Part shown: piece by piece, positions 8,003 to 16,188 of the stretch
How positions within the stretch are numbered: the stretch's first letter is position 1
How the letters are laid out: every line of letters starts with the position of its first letter
NCBI RefSeq assembly: GCF_005502885.1
Contig: NZ_SCMR01000031.1
Span: 1 to 34,456, forward strand
Direction: 5' to 3'
DNA from: Microbacterium sp. 2FI
GTDB lineage: Bacteria > Actinomycetota > Actinomycetes > Actinomycetales > Microbacteriaceae
DNA length: 34,456 nucleotides
Made by a program: the position numbers and the translations under genes
The notes under the pieces: generated by a model
Database searches by the model: none
What the model was told of the DNA's origin: nothing
What the model saw: only the letters and a program-made list of their open reading frames with translations

Positions 8003-10264
8003 TCAGTCGGCGTGCACCACCCGCGCGAGGCGGTGCTCGATCTCCTTCAGCTCGGCGTTGGACGCCGATGCGTCGAGGATGACGCCCTCCGCCTCGAACA
8101 TCAGGTCGAGGTAGTCGACGCTGTCGCCACCGGGGAGCGGCACACTCGCATCGTGCGAGACGGCGCCGCTGGCGAATTGCAGCCACGCCAGCAGCAGGTC
8201 GGCGGTCGCCCGGGCGCGCCGGTCACCCGTCGGCGACAGCACGTCGTGGGCCTGGGCCGCGGTCGTCGCGGCGACCTGTTCCGAGAAGACGCTCGAGACG
8301 GCATCGACGATCTCGAGATACGCCGCTGCGGTGTCCGCATCGATATGCGGCGAGCCGCTTCCCGCGTACTGGTGCTTCCACCAGCCGCTGCTGCGCGCGT
8401 CGTCGGCGTTGCCGGTGACGACGGCTCCGGCATCCACCTCATCCGATCCCCCGTCGTCGTCGGTGAGCACGACTGACACCGTCTCGACGCCCGGCTCGGG
8501 CGCGACCGTATCGATGGCGTCGGATGCTGCGAACGGGAACGTGCCGAGCGGGCTCAGCGGCGGGTCGGGGACGTCGGCGGGATCGTTGAAGTACGTGGTC
8601 ACCTCGCCGGTCCCCCATGTGAACGTGAGGTCGTCCGACCCCGGATCCGTGCCGTCGGCGGCAAGCGCGAGAGGCTCCCCGGCCTCGACGACGAAGTAGT
8701 CGCCGCCCGGGAACGAGACCTGATCCGAGAGATCGAGCGTGACCGTCGGATCGAGGTTCGCGACGCTCACCACCGCGGTGTCGTCGCCGGAACCGCCGTC
8801 GTCGTCGGTCACCGTCACCACGACGTCGAAGTCGCCGTTGTCGCCGTACACGTGGTCGACGCCCGCCTCGAGCTCGCCGATCGTGACCGGCTCGGCCGGA
8901 GTCCCGTCAGCCCAGTCGATCGTCGCGGTGTGCGTGTCGAGGGTTCCCGGGTCGGTGAACGTCGCGCTCACGGTCGCGGTGCCCGCTTCGTCGATGCTGT
9001 CGCCGACGGCGGTCACCGTCGGGGCGACGTTCAGCACCGTCACCACGGCGGTGTCGGTGTCGGTCAGCGCGAGCGCCGGCGTGACGTCGCCGCCGACGTC
9101 GCTCACGGTGAGGTCGATCTCATCCACGGTGTCGTCGAGCGCATCGTAGGTCGGGGTCGCGATCGTCCCGTCGTCGAGGCGGGTCGCCGGCGACCACGAG
9201 AACGAGAGGATCGCATTCTCGGGATCGCTGCTGCCGGTGCCGTCGAGTTGGACCGTCGAGCCCTCGTCGACGGCGTACGGGCCACCGGCATCCGCGGTCG
9301 GTGCGGTGTTCGTGCACGGGTTTGCGGTGAACGCGTTGTTGCCGGGGCTCGTGACGTTGTCGGCGTAGAGGTTCCCCGGGATATCGCACACGGTCGGCAC
9401 GAGGTTGGTGCCCTGGATGAAGCCGCCCGCGAAGAAGCCGACCGTGCCCGATCCGTCGGGGTTCGCGTTGCCGCCACCGGGGATGGTGTCGAGCTGGCGG
9501 AAGCTGCCGTCGTTGAACGGGGTGTCGTCGGTCGCGTCCGTCCGGACCGCCACCTCGTGGTGCAGATGGCGCCCGGTCGCCGCACCGATGTCGGACTCGA
9601 TGCCGAGCGCCTGCCCGACGAGCACGGTGTCACCGACCGACAGGTTGCCCGGGGCTCCGGTGATCGTGCCGGTGTCCATGTGGGTGTATTTCGACCACTC
9701 GCCGTTCGGGTGCTCGATCCAGATGTAGTTGTTGTAGTCCTGGCAGAGTCCGATGACGGTGCTGTTGGGGATGCGGTTGAAGGTGCCGCTGCCGTCGAGA
9801 TCCTCATCGGGATCGACCACGCCGTCGCCGTCCACATCGGGCTCGATCTGGTCCTGACAGCTGTGCTCAGCGGCATCCGAGTGGATCGTGACCCCGTCGA
9901 AGAGCACCTGACCCGACCCGCCGTTGACGTCGAGTCCGTCGCCGTTGCCGCCCGAGTCGCCGTGGAAGTCGACGATGGCCATGACGACGCCCGATGCCGC
10001 CGCGACGACCGTGGCCGGCGGCGCGTCGGCGACCATGTCGATGCGGTTGTTGCCCTGGCCGACCGTGCCGCCGTGGTTGTGATGATCGCCGCTCACGATG
10101 AGACCCATGCCGTCGGAGTACGGGATGCGGTAGATGCCCGCCGACGTCGGGAAGGTGCCGTGATCGGCGTGCACCGGCCCGACGCCGGTGAGGGCCGCCA
10201 GGACGAACCCGGCTGCCGTCAGAACGGCGATGGCCGCCCTGCGCTGTGAAGTGCTCCGTCGCAT
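8003..10264 (-). CDS. Secreted M23-like/PKD-domain protein of unknown function
   Basis: A 753-residue exported protein. A Sec-type signal peptide (MRRSTSQRR, hydrophobic core, likely cleavage after VHA33) precedes an M23/LytM-like domain (~55-260). The family's Asp ligand (RIDM, D76), the Y-x-H element (KYTHMD) and the HxH pair in GRHLHHEV are visible. The His normally four residues before the Asp is Asn72. A DxDGDG calcium-loop-like insert (EPDVDGDGVVDPDEDLDGSG, ~148-167) interrupts it. Next come a PKD-type domain (NTAPTADAGGPYAVDEGSTV) and further Ig-like/PKD modules with repeated VTDDDGGS-type strands. The C terminus is an unrecognised helical domain starting RSSGWWKHQY (~620-753). GGAGG lies 7 nt before ATG 10264. 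Cell-wall binding is inferred; peptidase activity is doubtful. Confidence 0.82.
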   Translation of the reverse strand: MRRSTSQRRAAIAVLTAAGFVLAALTGVGPVHADHGTFPTSAGIYRIPYSDGMGLIVSGDHHNHGGTVGQGNNRIDMVADAPPATVVAAASGVVMAIVDFHGDSGGNGDGLDVNGGSGQVLFDGVTIHSDAAEHSCQDQIEPDVDGDGVVDPDEDLDGSGTFNRIPNSTVIGLCQDYNNYIWIEHPNGEWSKYTHMDTGTITGAPGNLSVGDTVLVGQALGIESDIGAATGRHLHHEVAVRTDATDDTPFNDGSFRQLDTIPGGGNANPDGSGTVGFFAGGFIQGTNLVPTVCDIPGNLYADNVTSPGNNAFTANPCTNTAPTADAGGPYAVDEGSTVQLDGTGSSDPENAILSFSWSPATRLDDGTIATPTYDALDDTVDEIDLTVSDVGGDVTPALALTDTDTAVVTVLNVAPTVTAVGDSIDEAGTATVSATFTDPGTLDTHTATIDWADGTPAEPVTIGELEAGVDHVYGDNGDFDVVVTVTDDDGGSGDDTAVVSVANLDPTVTLDLSDQVSFPGGDYFVVEAGEPLALAADGTDPGSDDLTFTWGTGEVTTYFNDPADVPDPPLSPLGTFPFAASDAIDTVAPEPGVETVSVVLTDDDGGSDEVDAGAVVTGNADDARSSGWWKHQYAGSGSPHIDADTAAAYLEIVDAVSSVFSEQVAATTAAQAHDVLSPTGDRRARATADLLLAWLQFASGAVSHDASVPLPGGDSVDYLDLMFEAEGVILDASASNAELKEIEHRLARVVHAD

Positions 10265-10344
10265 GAGAATCCTCCAGCGACTCCGCGACCCACGTGCGTG
10301 AGGACGCCCGTGCCGTGCACGAGGGGGGAGGCGTTTCGCGGCGC

Positions 10345-10350
10345 AGTTTA
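10345..10350 (-). promoter_or_regulatory. Candidate -10 for the M23-like/PKD gene
   Basis: TAAACT on the minus strand (10350 to 10345) is the best TANNNT box in the 115-bp gap between ispG and this gene. It would give a 5' leader of about 75 nt ending in the GGAGG site. No convincing -35 was found. Confidence 0.4.
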
Positions 10351-10379
10351 CTCCGCCGTCGAAGCCCTCACCAGGGGTG

Positions 10380-11531
10380 TCACGCGGTGACGACCTGGGC
10401 GGTGCCGAGGGGCGCTTCCGGGCCCATCTCGGCCGCGAGACGGTTGGCCTCTTCGATCAGCGTCGCGACGATGTCGGCCTCGGGGACGGTCTTGATGACG
10501 TGGCCCTTCACGAAGATCTGGCCCTTGCCGTTGCCCGACGCGACGCCGAGATCGGCCTCGCGGGCCTCGCCCGGACCGTTCACGACGCAGCCCATGACGG
10601 CGACGCGCAGCGGAACGGTCATGTCTTTGAGACCCTCGGTGACATCGTCCGCGAGCGTGTAGACGTCGACCTGAGCACGACCGCACGACGGGCACGAGAC
10701 GATCTCGAGCTTGCGCTCGCGGAGGTTCAGCGACTGCAGGATCTGGTGGCCGACCTTGACCTCTTCGGCGGGCGGTGCCGACAGCGAGACGCGGATCGTG
10801 TCGCCGATGCCCTCGCCGAGGAGGATGCCGAACGCGGTCGCCGACTTGATCGTGCCCTGGAACGCGGGACCCGCCTCGGTGACGCCGAGGTGCAGCGGCC
10901 AGTCCCCCATCTGGGCGAGCAGGCGATACGCCTGCACCATGATCACGGGGTCGTTGTGCTTGACCGAGATCTTGAAGTCGTGGAAGTCGTGCTCTTCGAA
11001 CAGCGACGCCTCCCAGCGGGCGCTCTCGGCGAGCGCCTCGGGGGTCGCCTTGCCGTACTTCTCGAGCAGGCGGGGGTCGAGCGAACCGGCATTCACGCCG
11101 ATTCGAAGCGACACACCGGCATCCTTCGCCGCCTTCGCGATCGCACCCACCTGGTCGTCGAACTTGCGGATGTTGCCGGGGTTGACGCGCACCGCGGCGC
11201 AGCCGGCGTCGATCGCCTGGAAGACGTACTTCGGCTGGAAGTGGATGTCGGCGATGACCGGGATCTGGCTCTTCTTGGCGATGATGTGCAGCACATCGGC
11301 GTCGTCCTGGCTCGGCACGGCGACACGCACGATCTCACAGCCCGAAGCGGTGAGCTCGGCGATCTGCTGGAGGGTGGCGTTGATGTTCGTCGTCGGCGTC
11401 GTGCACATCGACTGGACGCTCACCGGGGCATCGCCGCCCACGAGCACCTTGCCGACCTTGATCTGGCGGCTCTTGCGACGAGGGGCGAGCGTTAGGGGGA
11501 TCTTGGGCATCCCGAGGTTCACGGCTGGCAC
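10380..11531 (-). CDS. ispG: 4-hydroxy-3-methylbut-2-enyl diphosphate synthase (flavodoxin)
   Basis: IspG (GcpE) converts methylerythritol cyclodiphosphate to HMBPP, the penultimate MEP-pathway step, using a 4Fe-4S cluster. The 383-residue product has the N-terminal TIM-barrel (VQSMCTTPTTNINATLQQI, VIADIHFQPKYV, VRVNPGNI, RIGVNAGSL). The C-terminal cluster domain has the CPSCGR pair and the MGCVVNGPGEA motif. The GTG at 11531 (VPAVNLGMPKIPL) is supported by TAGGCT ending 6 nt upstream, so a leaderless start is likely. In many actinobacteria ispG directly follows the site-2 protease and dxr. Here all three are on minus but about 5 and 3 kb apart. Confidence 0.96.
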   Translation of the reverse strand: MPAVNLGMPKIPLTLAPRRKSRQIKVGKVLVGGDAPVSVQSMCTTPTTNINATLQQIAELTASGCEIVRVAVPSQDDADVLHIIAKKSQIPVIADIHFQPKYVFQAIDAGCAAVRVNPGNIRKFDDQVGAIAKAAKDAGVSLRIGVNAGSLDPRLLEKYGKATPEALAESARWEASLFEEHDFHDFKISVKHNDPVIMVQAYRLLAQMGDWPLHLGVTEAGPAFQGTIKSATAFGILLGEGIGDTIRVSLSAPPAEEVKVGHQILQSLNLRERKLEIVSCPSCGRAQVDVYTLADDVTEGLKDMTVPLRVAVMGCVVNGPGEAREADLGVASGNGKGQIFVKGHVIKTVPEADIVATLIEEANRLAAEMGPEAPLGTAQVVTA

Positions 11532-11537
11532 TCGTCC

Positions 11538-11543
11538 AGCCTA
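11538..11543 (-). promoter_or_regulatory. -10 box of ispG (leaderless start)
   Basis: TAGGCT (11543 to 11538) followed by 6 nt and GTG 11531. The same hexamer and spacing occur before dxr and the asparaginase gene. Confidence 0.6.
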
Positions 11544-11593
11544 CGCGGCGAAGGGCGGCCGGGGCTGGGAACGGGCGGATGCCGCGGCCGGTG

Positions 11594-11599
11594 TAGTTT
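11594..11599 (+). promoter_or_regulatory. -10 box of the LtrA-family gene (leaderless start)
   Basis: TAGTTT ends 7 nt before ATG 11607 and no Shine-Dalgarno is present. It lies in the short divergent gap with ispG. Confidence 0.55.
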
Positions 11600-11606
11600 G
11601 GCGCGC

Positions 11607-12839
11607 ATGAGCCTGAGCCACCATCTCGGACGCATGACGGGGCGCGACCCGAACGAGGCGCATCGCGCCGCGACGCCGCTGGAGCTCCTCTTCGACCTCA
11701 CGTTCGTGGTCGCGTTCAGCCAGATCTCGTCACAGGCCGCCCACTATCTCGAGGTGGGCGACATGGCGACCGCGCTCGGCGGGTTCGCGTTCACGGTGTT
11801 CGGGGCGACGTGGGCGTGGATCAACTACTCGTGGCTCGCATCCGCGTACGACAACGACGACATCTTCTTCCGCATCGCCACGATGGTCGAGATGCTGGGC
11901 GTGCTGATCTTCGCGCTCGGCGTGCCACCGCTCTTCCACTCCCTCGTGGAGGGCGAGCACCTCGACAACAGCGTCATCGTGGCCGGCTACGTCGTCATGC
12001 GCATCGCTGCGGTCGCGCTGTGGCTGCGAGCCGCGAAGAACGACCCTGCCCGGCGGAAGACCTGTCTCGCGTATGCCTGGAACATCTCGATCGCCCAGGT
12101 CTTCTGGATCGCGCAGATCGTGCTGAACCTGCCCATCGGCGTCTCGCTCGCGCTCGCGGGAGTGCTCGTCGCGTTCGAATTGGCCGGCCCGCTGTACGCC
12201 GAGGGGAAGTTCGGCAGCACACCCTGGCACCCGCATCACATCGCCGAGCGCTATGGCCTCCTCACCATCATCACTCTCGGCGAGGTCGTGCTCGGCACGA
12301 TCCTCGCCATCTCGGCCGTGATCGACATCGACGGGTGGAGCGTCGAGGCGGTCCTCATCGCCTTCGCGGGCACCGCTCTGGTCTTCGGGCTGTGGTGGAG
12401 CTACTTCCTCATGCCGTCGGGCCGCCTCCTCGCGCACCACCGCGAGCGATCGTGGGTGTGGGGCTACGGCCACATCATCCTCTTCGGCTCGCTCGTCGGC
12501 GTCGGCACCGGACTCCACGTGGCCGCACAGGTGCTCTCGCACGAAGCGCACGTCGACGCCGCCTTCGCGCTCGTGTAGGTCGCCATACCGGTGCTCGTCT
12601 TCGAGGTGATGGTGTTCTCGCTGTACTCGTACCTCATGCGGGAGTTCGACCCGTTCCACGTGTGGCTGTTCATCGGCGCGGTGCTGGTGCTCGTACTGAG
12701 CGTCGCGGCCGTCGTGTGGGGCGCCTCGATCGGAGTCGCACTTCTCATCGTCGCGGCCTCGCCCGCCGTGATCGTGGTCGGCTACGAGACGGTCGGGCAC
12801 CGCCATCAGGCGGCAGCCCTGGAGCGCAACGGAGCGTGA
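11607..12839 (+). pseudogene. LtrA-family (low temperature requirement A) membrane protein, interrupted by an in-frame TAG
   Basis: Begins MSLSHHLGRMTGRDPNEAHRA and has the LtrA hallmarks ATPLELLFDLTFVVAFSQ and WPHHIAERYGLLTIITLGE-like sequence (here HPHHIAERYGLLTIITLGEVVLGT), with about ten membrane helices. A TAG at 12576-12578 stops the protein after ~323 residues (AFALV). The same frame then continues without any shift into more LtrA-like membrane sequence (VAIPVLVFEVMVFSLYSYLM ... VVGYETVGHRH) to TGA 12839. The intact product would be ~410 residues, normal for the family. One base change explains it, for example TCG or TGG to TAG. The promoter and the rest of the frame look sound, so the lesion is recent, or is a sequencing error. 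A truncated protein may still be made. Confidence 0.82.
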
Positions 12840-12857
12840 GCGGCCGCCCTGCTGTGG

Positions 12858-12863
12858 TAGGTT
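12858..12863 (+). promoter_or_regulatory. -10 box for the trp leader transcript
   Basis: TAGGTT ends 6 nt before the ATG (12870) of the leader peptide, so the leader peptide itself appears leaderless. GTGAGC at 12836-12841, 16 bp upstream, is a weak -35 candidate. It overlaps the stop region of the LtrA-family frame. Confidence 0.55.
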
Positions 12864-12869
12864 CGGCCC

Positions 12870-12905
12870 ATGTCCGCGCACCTGTCCTGGTGGCTCACCG
12901 CATAA
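12870..12905 (+). CDS. trpL: Tryptophan operon leader peptide (MSAHLSWWLTA)
   Basis: An 11-codon frame, ATG at 12870 to TAA at 12903-12905, with two consecutive Trp codons (TGG TGG, 12888-12893). It sits immediately before an attenuator hairpin and an anthranilate synthase gene. Tandem Trp codons in such a short frame at this position are diagnostic of ribosome-mediated attenuation. When Trp-tRNA is scarce the ribosome stalls over codons 7-8 and exposes the antiterminator. Confidence 0.85.
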   Translation: MSAHLSWWLTA

Positions 12906-12935
12906 GGCGGTGGGTTCGCGCGACCACAGACCGCC
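12896..12935 (+). promoter_or_regulatory. Alternative RNA stems of the trp attenuator (regions 1:2 and 2:3)
   Basis: Region 1 CACCGC (12896-12901) can pair with region 2 GCGGTG (12907-12912) around the leader stop codon. Region 2 GGCGGT (12906-12911) can instead pair with ACCGCC (12930-12935), the left arm of the terminator. A ribosome held at the Trp codons covers region 1, favouring 2:3 pairing and read-through. A ribosome reaching TAA masks regions 1 and 2 and lets the terminator form. Confidence 0.7.
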
Positions 12936-12955
12936 CTCCGGGCGGTCTTCTTTTT
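12928..12955 (+). terminator. trp attenuator (intrinsic terminator)
   Basis: AGACCGCCC (12928-12936), loop TCC, GGGCGGTCT (12940-12948), then TTCTTTTT. This is a textbook intrinsic terminator and the only one with a real U-tract that I found in the window. It lies between the leader peptide and the anthranilate synthase start at 12990. Confidence 0.9.
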
Positions 12956-12989
12956 CGTAGGGCGACCGCCCCCACGACGAAAGACCGAG

Positions 12990-14912
12990 ATGTCCAGGCC
13001 CCGCCCTTCCCTCCGTGACCTCGCCGCGAGCGGGATCCCGTTCGCCCTCATCGCCCGCGACGACACCACCGTCGAGCTGCTCACCGGCGAGATCGCCGAT
13101 GTCGAACTGCTCGCCGACATCCCGCTGCAGGATGCCGACGGCATCCCCCGAGAAGTGCTCGCCCTGGTGCCCTTCCGTCAGGTGCGCGAGCGCGGGTTCG
13201 AGTGTCACGACGACGCCGCGCCGCTGCGTTGCCTCATCGTGGACGAGCACATCGCGCTCCCCCGCGACGAGGTGCTGGCAGAGCTGCCGTCTGTGCCGGT
13301 CCCGCTCGTGGATCCCGGGTTCGACATCCCCGATGAGGAGTACGCCGACATCGTCCGCCGCGTGATCGCCGACGAGATCGGCCGCGGCGAGGGCGCGAAC
13401 TTCGTCATCCGTCGCGACTTCACGGCGGGTGTGGATGCCGATCCCGCTCTTGCCGGCCTGACATGGCTCCGCGCTCTCCTCGAGCACGAGCGCGGCGCGT
13501 ACTGGACGTTCGCGGTCGTGACGCCCAGCCACGTCGCCGTCGGTGCGAGCCCCGAGGCCCACGTGAGCGCGCAGGACGGCGTGGTGACGATGAACCCGAT
13601 CTCGGGCACGTTCCGCCACCCCGCCGGTGGCGCGACGGCCGCCACCCTCACCGAGTTCCTGCAGTCGACCAAAGAGACCGAAGAGCTCTTCATGGTGGTC
13701 GACGAAGAGCTCAAGATGATGAGCGCCGTGTGCTCCGACGGCGGGCGCATCACCGGGCCGCACCTCAAGGAGATGTCGCGGCTCACCCACACCGAGTACG
13801 TGCTCCGCGGGCGCAGCCGACTGGATCCCCGCGACATCCTGCGCGAGACGATGTTCGCCCCGACCGTCACCGGATCCCCGATGCAGAACGCCTGCACCGT
13901 GATCACGCGTCACGAGCGCTCACCGCGCGGGTACTACTCGGGCGTGGCGGCGCTGTTCACCCCGAACCCTTCGGCGACGTCGGGTGAGGCGACCCACGAC
14001 CTCGACGCCCCGATCCTGATCCGCACCGCCTACATCGAGGGCGGCCGCCTGCGCGTGCCGGTCGGCGCGACGCTCGTGCGCCACTCCGACCCCTACGGCG
14101 AGGTCGGCGAGACCCACGGAAAGGCTGCCGGTGTGCTGGGCGCGATCGGCGCGGTGCCGCGCGACGCCGTCGCCGAGCAGATCGCCGCCGCCATCGACGA
14201 GGACGAGCCCGCCGCGCAGCCGCAGCTCCTCGCCGACGACCCCGAGATCTCAGCCCTCCTGGCTTCGCGCAACGCCCGTCTCGCGTCGTTCTGGCTGAAC
14301 CCGCAGGGCTCGGGCGGCCCCGGTCCCTTCGCGGGGCGCTCCGCACTCGTCGTCGACGCCGAGGACCGCTTCACCACGATGCTCGCCCACCAGCTGCGCC
14401 ACCTCGGGCTCGGGGTCGAGATCGCCCCGTGGCACGCAGTGACCGACGAGCAGGTGGATGCCGCCGAGCTCGTCGTCTCAGGCCCCGGCCCCGGCGACCC
14501 GCGGGATCCGTCGAGCCCGCGCATGCGGCGGATGCGCGACGTCGTCACCCGCCGCCGCGCGTCGGGTCGGCCGCTGCTGGCCGTGTGCCTCAGCCACCAG
14601 ATCCTCGCCGACTCGCTCGGGGTCGGGCTCGCCTCGCTCGCGGCGCCGCATCAGGGACTGCAGAAGACCGTCGACGTCTTCGGGGAGCCGGCATCCATCG
14701 GCTTCTACAACACCTTCACCGCGCGCGTCTCCCCCGGCACGACCACCGTCGGCGTGGCCGAGGTCGCCGCCGATGCGGCCGGCGACGTCTATGCGCTCCG
14801 CGGACCCGGCTTCGCCTCGGTGCAGGGCCACCTCGAGTCGATCCTGTCGCGCGACGGCATGACGACGCTCGAGCGGCTGGTCGCTCATGCGCTGACGCCG
14901 ATCGCGGGCTGA
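12990..14912 (+). CDS. Fused anthranilate synthase (TrpE-TrpG type, PhzE-like architecture)
   Basis: A 640-residue fusion. Residues ~100-410 are a chorismate-binding domain (ANFVIRRDF, MNPISGTFRHP, KETEELFMVVDEELKMM, LKEMSRLTHTEY). Residues ~440-640 are a class I glutamine amidotransferase with nucleophile Cys533 in LLAVCLSHQ, and His614/Glu616 in VQGHLESI. The order and motifs (MNPISGTFRHP, CLSHQ) resemble PhzE, which makes aminodeoxyisochorismate for phenazines. The Trp-codon leader and attenuator directly upstream indicate that here the enzyme serves tryptophan synthesis, making anthranilate from chorismate and glutamine. No phenazine or other trp genes are in the window. ATG 12990 has only a weak GAAAGA ribosome site. 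The gene converges on the sigma-factor gene with 4 bp between stops. Confidence 0.9.
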   Translation: MSRPRPSLRDLAASGIPFALIARDDTTVELLTGEIADVELLADIPLQDADGIPREVLALVPFRQVRERGFECHDDAAPLRCLIVDEHIALPRDEVLAELPSVPVPLVDPGFDIPDEEYADIVRRVIADEIGRGEGANFVIRRDFTAGVDADPALAGLTWLRALLEHERGAYWTFAVVTPSHVAVGASPEAHVSAQDGVVTMNPISGTFRHPAGGATAATLTEFLQSTKETEELFMVVDEELKMMSAVCSDGGRITGPHLKEMSRLTHTEYVLRGRSRLDPRDILRETMFAPTVTGSPMQNACTVITRHERSPRGYYSGVAALFTPNPSATSGEATHDLDAPILIRTAYIEGGRLRVPVGATLVRHSDPYGEVGETHGKAAGVLGAIGAVPRDAVAEQIAAAIDEDEPAAQPQLLADDPEISALLASRNARLASFWLNPQGSGGPGPFAGRSALVVDAEDRFTTMLAHQLRHLGLGVEIAPWHAVTDEQVDAAELVVSGPGPGDPRDPSSPRMRRMRDVVTRRRASGRPLLAVCLSHQILADSLGVGLASLAAPHQGLQKTVDVFGEPASIGFYNTFTARVSPGTTTVGVAEVAADAAGDVYALRGPGFASVQGHLESILSRDGMTTLERLVAHALTPIAG

Positions 14913-14916
14913 CCAC

Positions 14917-16188
14917 TCACAGCGGGCCTGAGGTCTCGCCTGCCGCCCGACGGGCGAGCAGGCGCCGCTCCGCCTCGTTCGCGGTGAGCTGATGCGCGCG
15001 AAGGTCGGATCGCCGCGCGTCTTCGGCGCGGCCCGTCTCGCGCAGCAGCTCCGCACGGACGGCGTGCCACAGGTGCGAGCGCGATAGCGCGCCCTCGAGG
15101 GCCTCGACCTCGGCGAGCGCGGGTTCCGGCCCGTCCACGCGGGCGAGCGCGACGGCGCGGTTGAGCCTCACGACGGGTGACCGGTCGTACGCCGTCAGCA
15201 TGTCGTACAGCAGCACGACCTGAAGCCAGTCGGTGGATGCGGCATCCTCGGCATCCGCGTGGCACGCCGCGATCGCGGCGTGAAGCTGCCAGCGGCCGGG
15301 GCGCCGCAGCCGCGCCGCGCGCTCGAGCGTGAACCGGGCTTCGGCGAGGAGCGCGGCATCCCATCGCGACCGATCCTGATCGGCGAGCAGGACGATCTCG
15401 CCGTCCACCGCGCGGGCGGGCTCACGCGCGCGATGGAACTGCAGGAGCGCCAGGAGTCCCCACGCCTCGGCTTCGCGCGGCAGCGCGTCGGCGATGACGC
15501 GCGCAAGCCACAGCGCATCGTCGGCGACGTCGCGATCAGCCTCGGCATCCCCGCCCGCCGTGAAGTGCGCCTCGCTGTACATCACCGACACGACCGTCAG
15601 CACGATGTCGATCCGCTCGGCGCGATCGGCGCCCTCGGGAATCCGCAGCGGAATCCCCGCGGCGCCGATCTTGCGCTTGGCGCGGACGATCCGCTGGCCG
15701 ACGGCGGCGTAGGCGCTGAAGGTCGCGCGGGCGATCTGGGAGGTCGTGAGGCCGCACACCGCCCGGAGCGTCAGCGCGAGCTGCGCGTCGGGCGAGAGCG
15801 CCGGGTGGCAGCACCCGAACAGCAGCGGCAGGCGCTCGTCGGCGTCCGCGTCCGACCCCGCGACGGGCGCCTCCGCGCCGGCGGCAAGGAGAGCCAGCTT
15901 CGCGCGCAGGGTCTTGTCCCGGCGCACGCGGTCGAGGGCATTGCGCCGGGCGGCCTGCGTGAGCCATCCACCCGGGTTCGGCGGGATGCCGCCGAAGCGC
16001 CACGCACGCAGCGCCTCCTCCACAGCCTCGGCCACCGCCTCCTCGGCGATGTCGAGGCTGCGGAACGAGCGCGTGAGGGCCGCGACCGTGCGGCCGGACT
16101 CCTCGCGGACGACCCGGGCGAGGAGGACGTCGGATGCCGCGGCGGCGTCGCCCGCGGGGCGCACCGTCGCGGCATCCGGATCCGTCAC
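14917..16188 (-). CDS. ECF42-type sigma factor with C-terminal DUF6596/TPR-like extension
   Basis: RNA polymerase sigma factor of 423 residues, far longer than a simple ECF sigma. Region 2 (~20-85) includes RSFRSLDIAEEAVAEAVEEAL and GWLTQAARRNALDRVRRD. Region 4 (~125-175) includes FGCCHPALSPDAQLALTLRAVCGLTTSQIA and QRIVRAKRKI. The long C-terminal part (~185-420) is the helical DUF6596/TPR-like extension typical of the ECF42 group. These sigma factors are generally encoded beside DGPF/YCII proteins, as here. GTG 16188 overlaps the TGA of the upstream DGPF gene (shared GTGA, 16188-16185), so the two are translationally coupled. There is no anti-sigma gene. The inducing signal is unknown. Confidence 0.9.
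   Translation of the reverse strand: MTDPDAATVRPAGDAAAASDVLLARVVREESGRTVAALTRSFRSLDIAEEAVAEAVEEALRAWRFGGIPPNPGGWLTQAARRNALDRVRRDKTLRAKLALLAAGAEAPVAGSDADADERLPLLFGCCHPALSPDAQLALTLRAVCGLTTSQIARATFSAYAAVGQRIVRAKRKIGAAGIPLRIPEGADRAERIDIVLTVVSVMYSEAHFTAGGDAEADRDVADDALWLARVIADALPREAEAWGLLALLQFHRAREPARAVDGEIVLLADQDRSRWDAALLAEARFTLERAARLRRPGRWQLHAAIAACHADAEDAASTDWLQVVLLYDMLTAYDRSPVVRLNRAVALARVDGPEPALAEVEALEGALSRSHLWHAVRAELLRETGRAEDARRSDLRAHQLTANEAERRLLARRAAGETSGPL

Noticed and set aside
12591..12839. A separate 82-residue membrane protein gene
   Set aside because: Same frame as the LtrA-like gene, no ribosome site, and its sequence is the expected C-terminal part of LtrA. It is treated as one interrupted gene.
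11730..13913. A 727-codon open frame on minus opposite the LtrA-like and anthranilate synthase genes
   Set aside because: Its product is a low-complexity Arg/Asp/His/Glu string with no family motif, the mirror of strongly GC3-biased genes on plus. Similar shadows occur opposite nusA, the symporter, proS, the PKD gene and ispG.
12990..14912. Phenazine biosynthesis enzyme PhzE
   Set aside because: Domain order and motifs fit, but no other phz gene is present and the Trp-codon attenuator indicates tryptophan synthesis.
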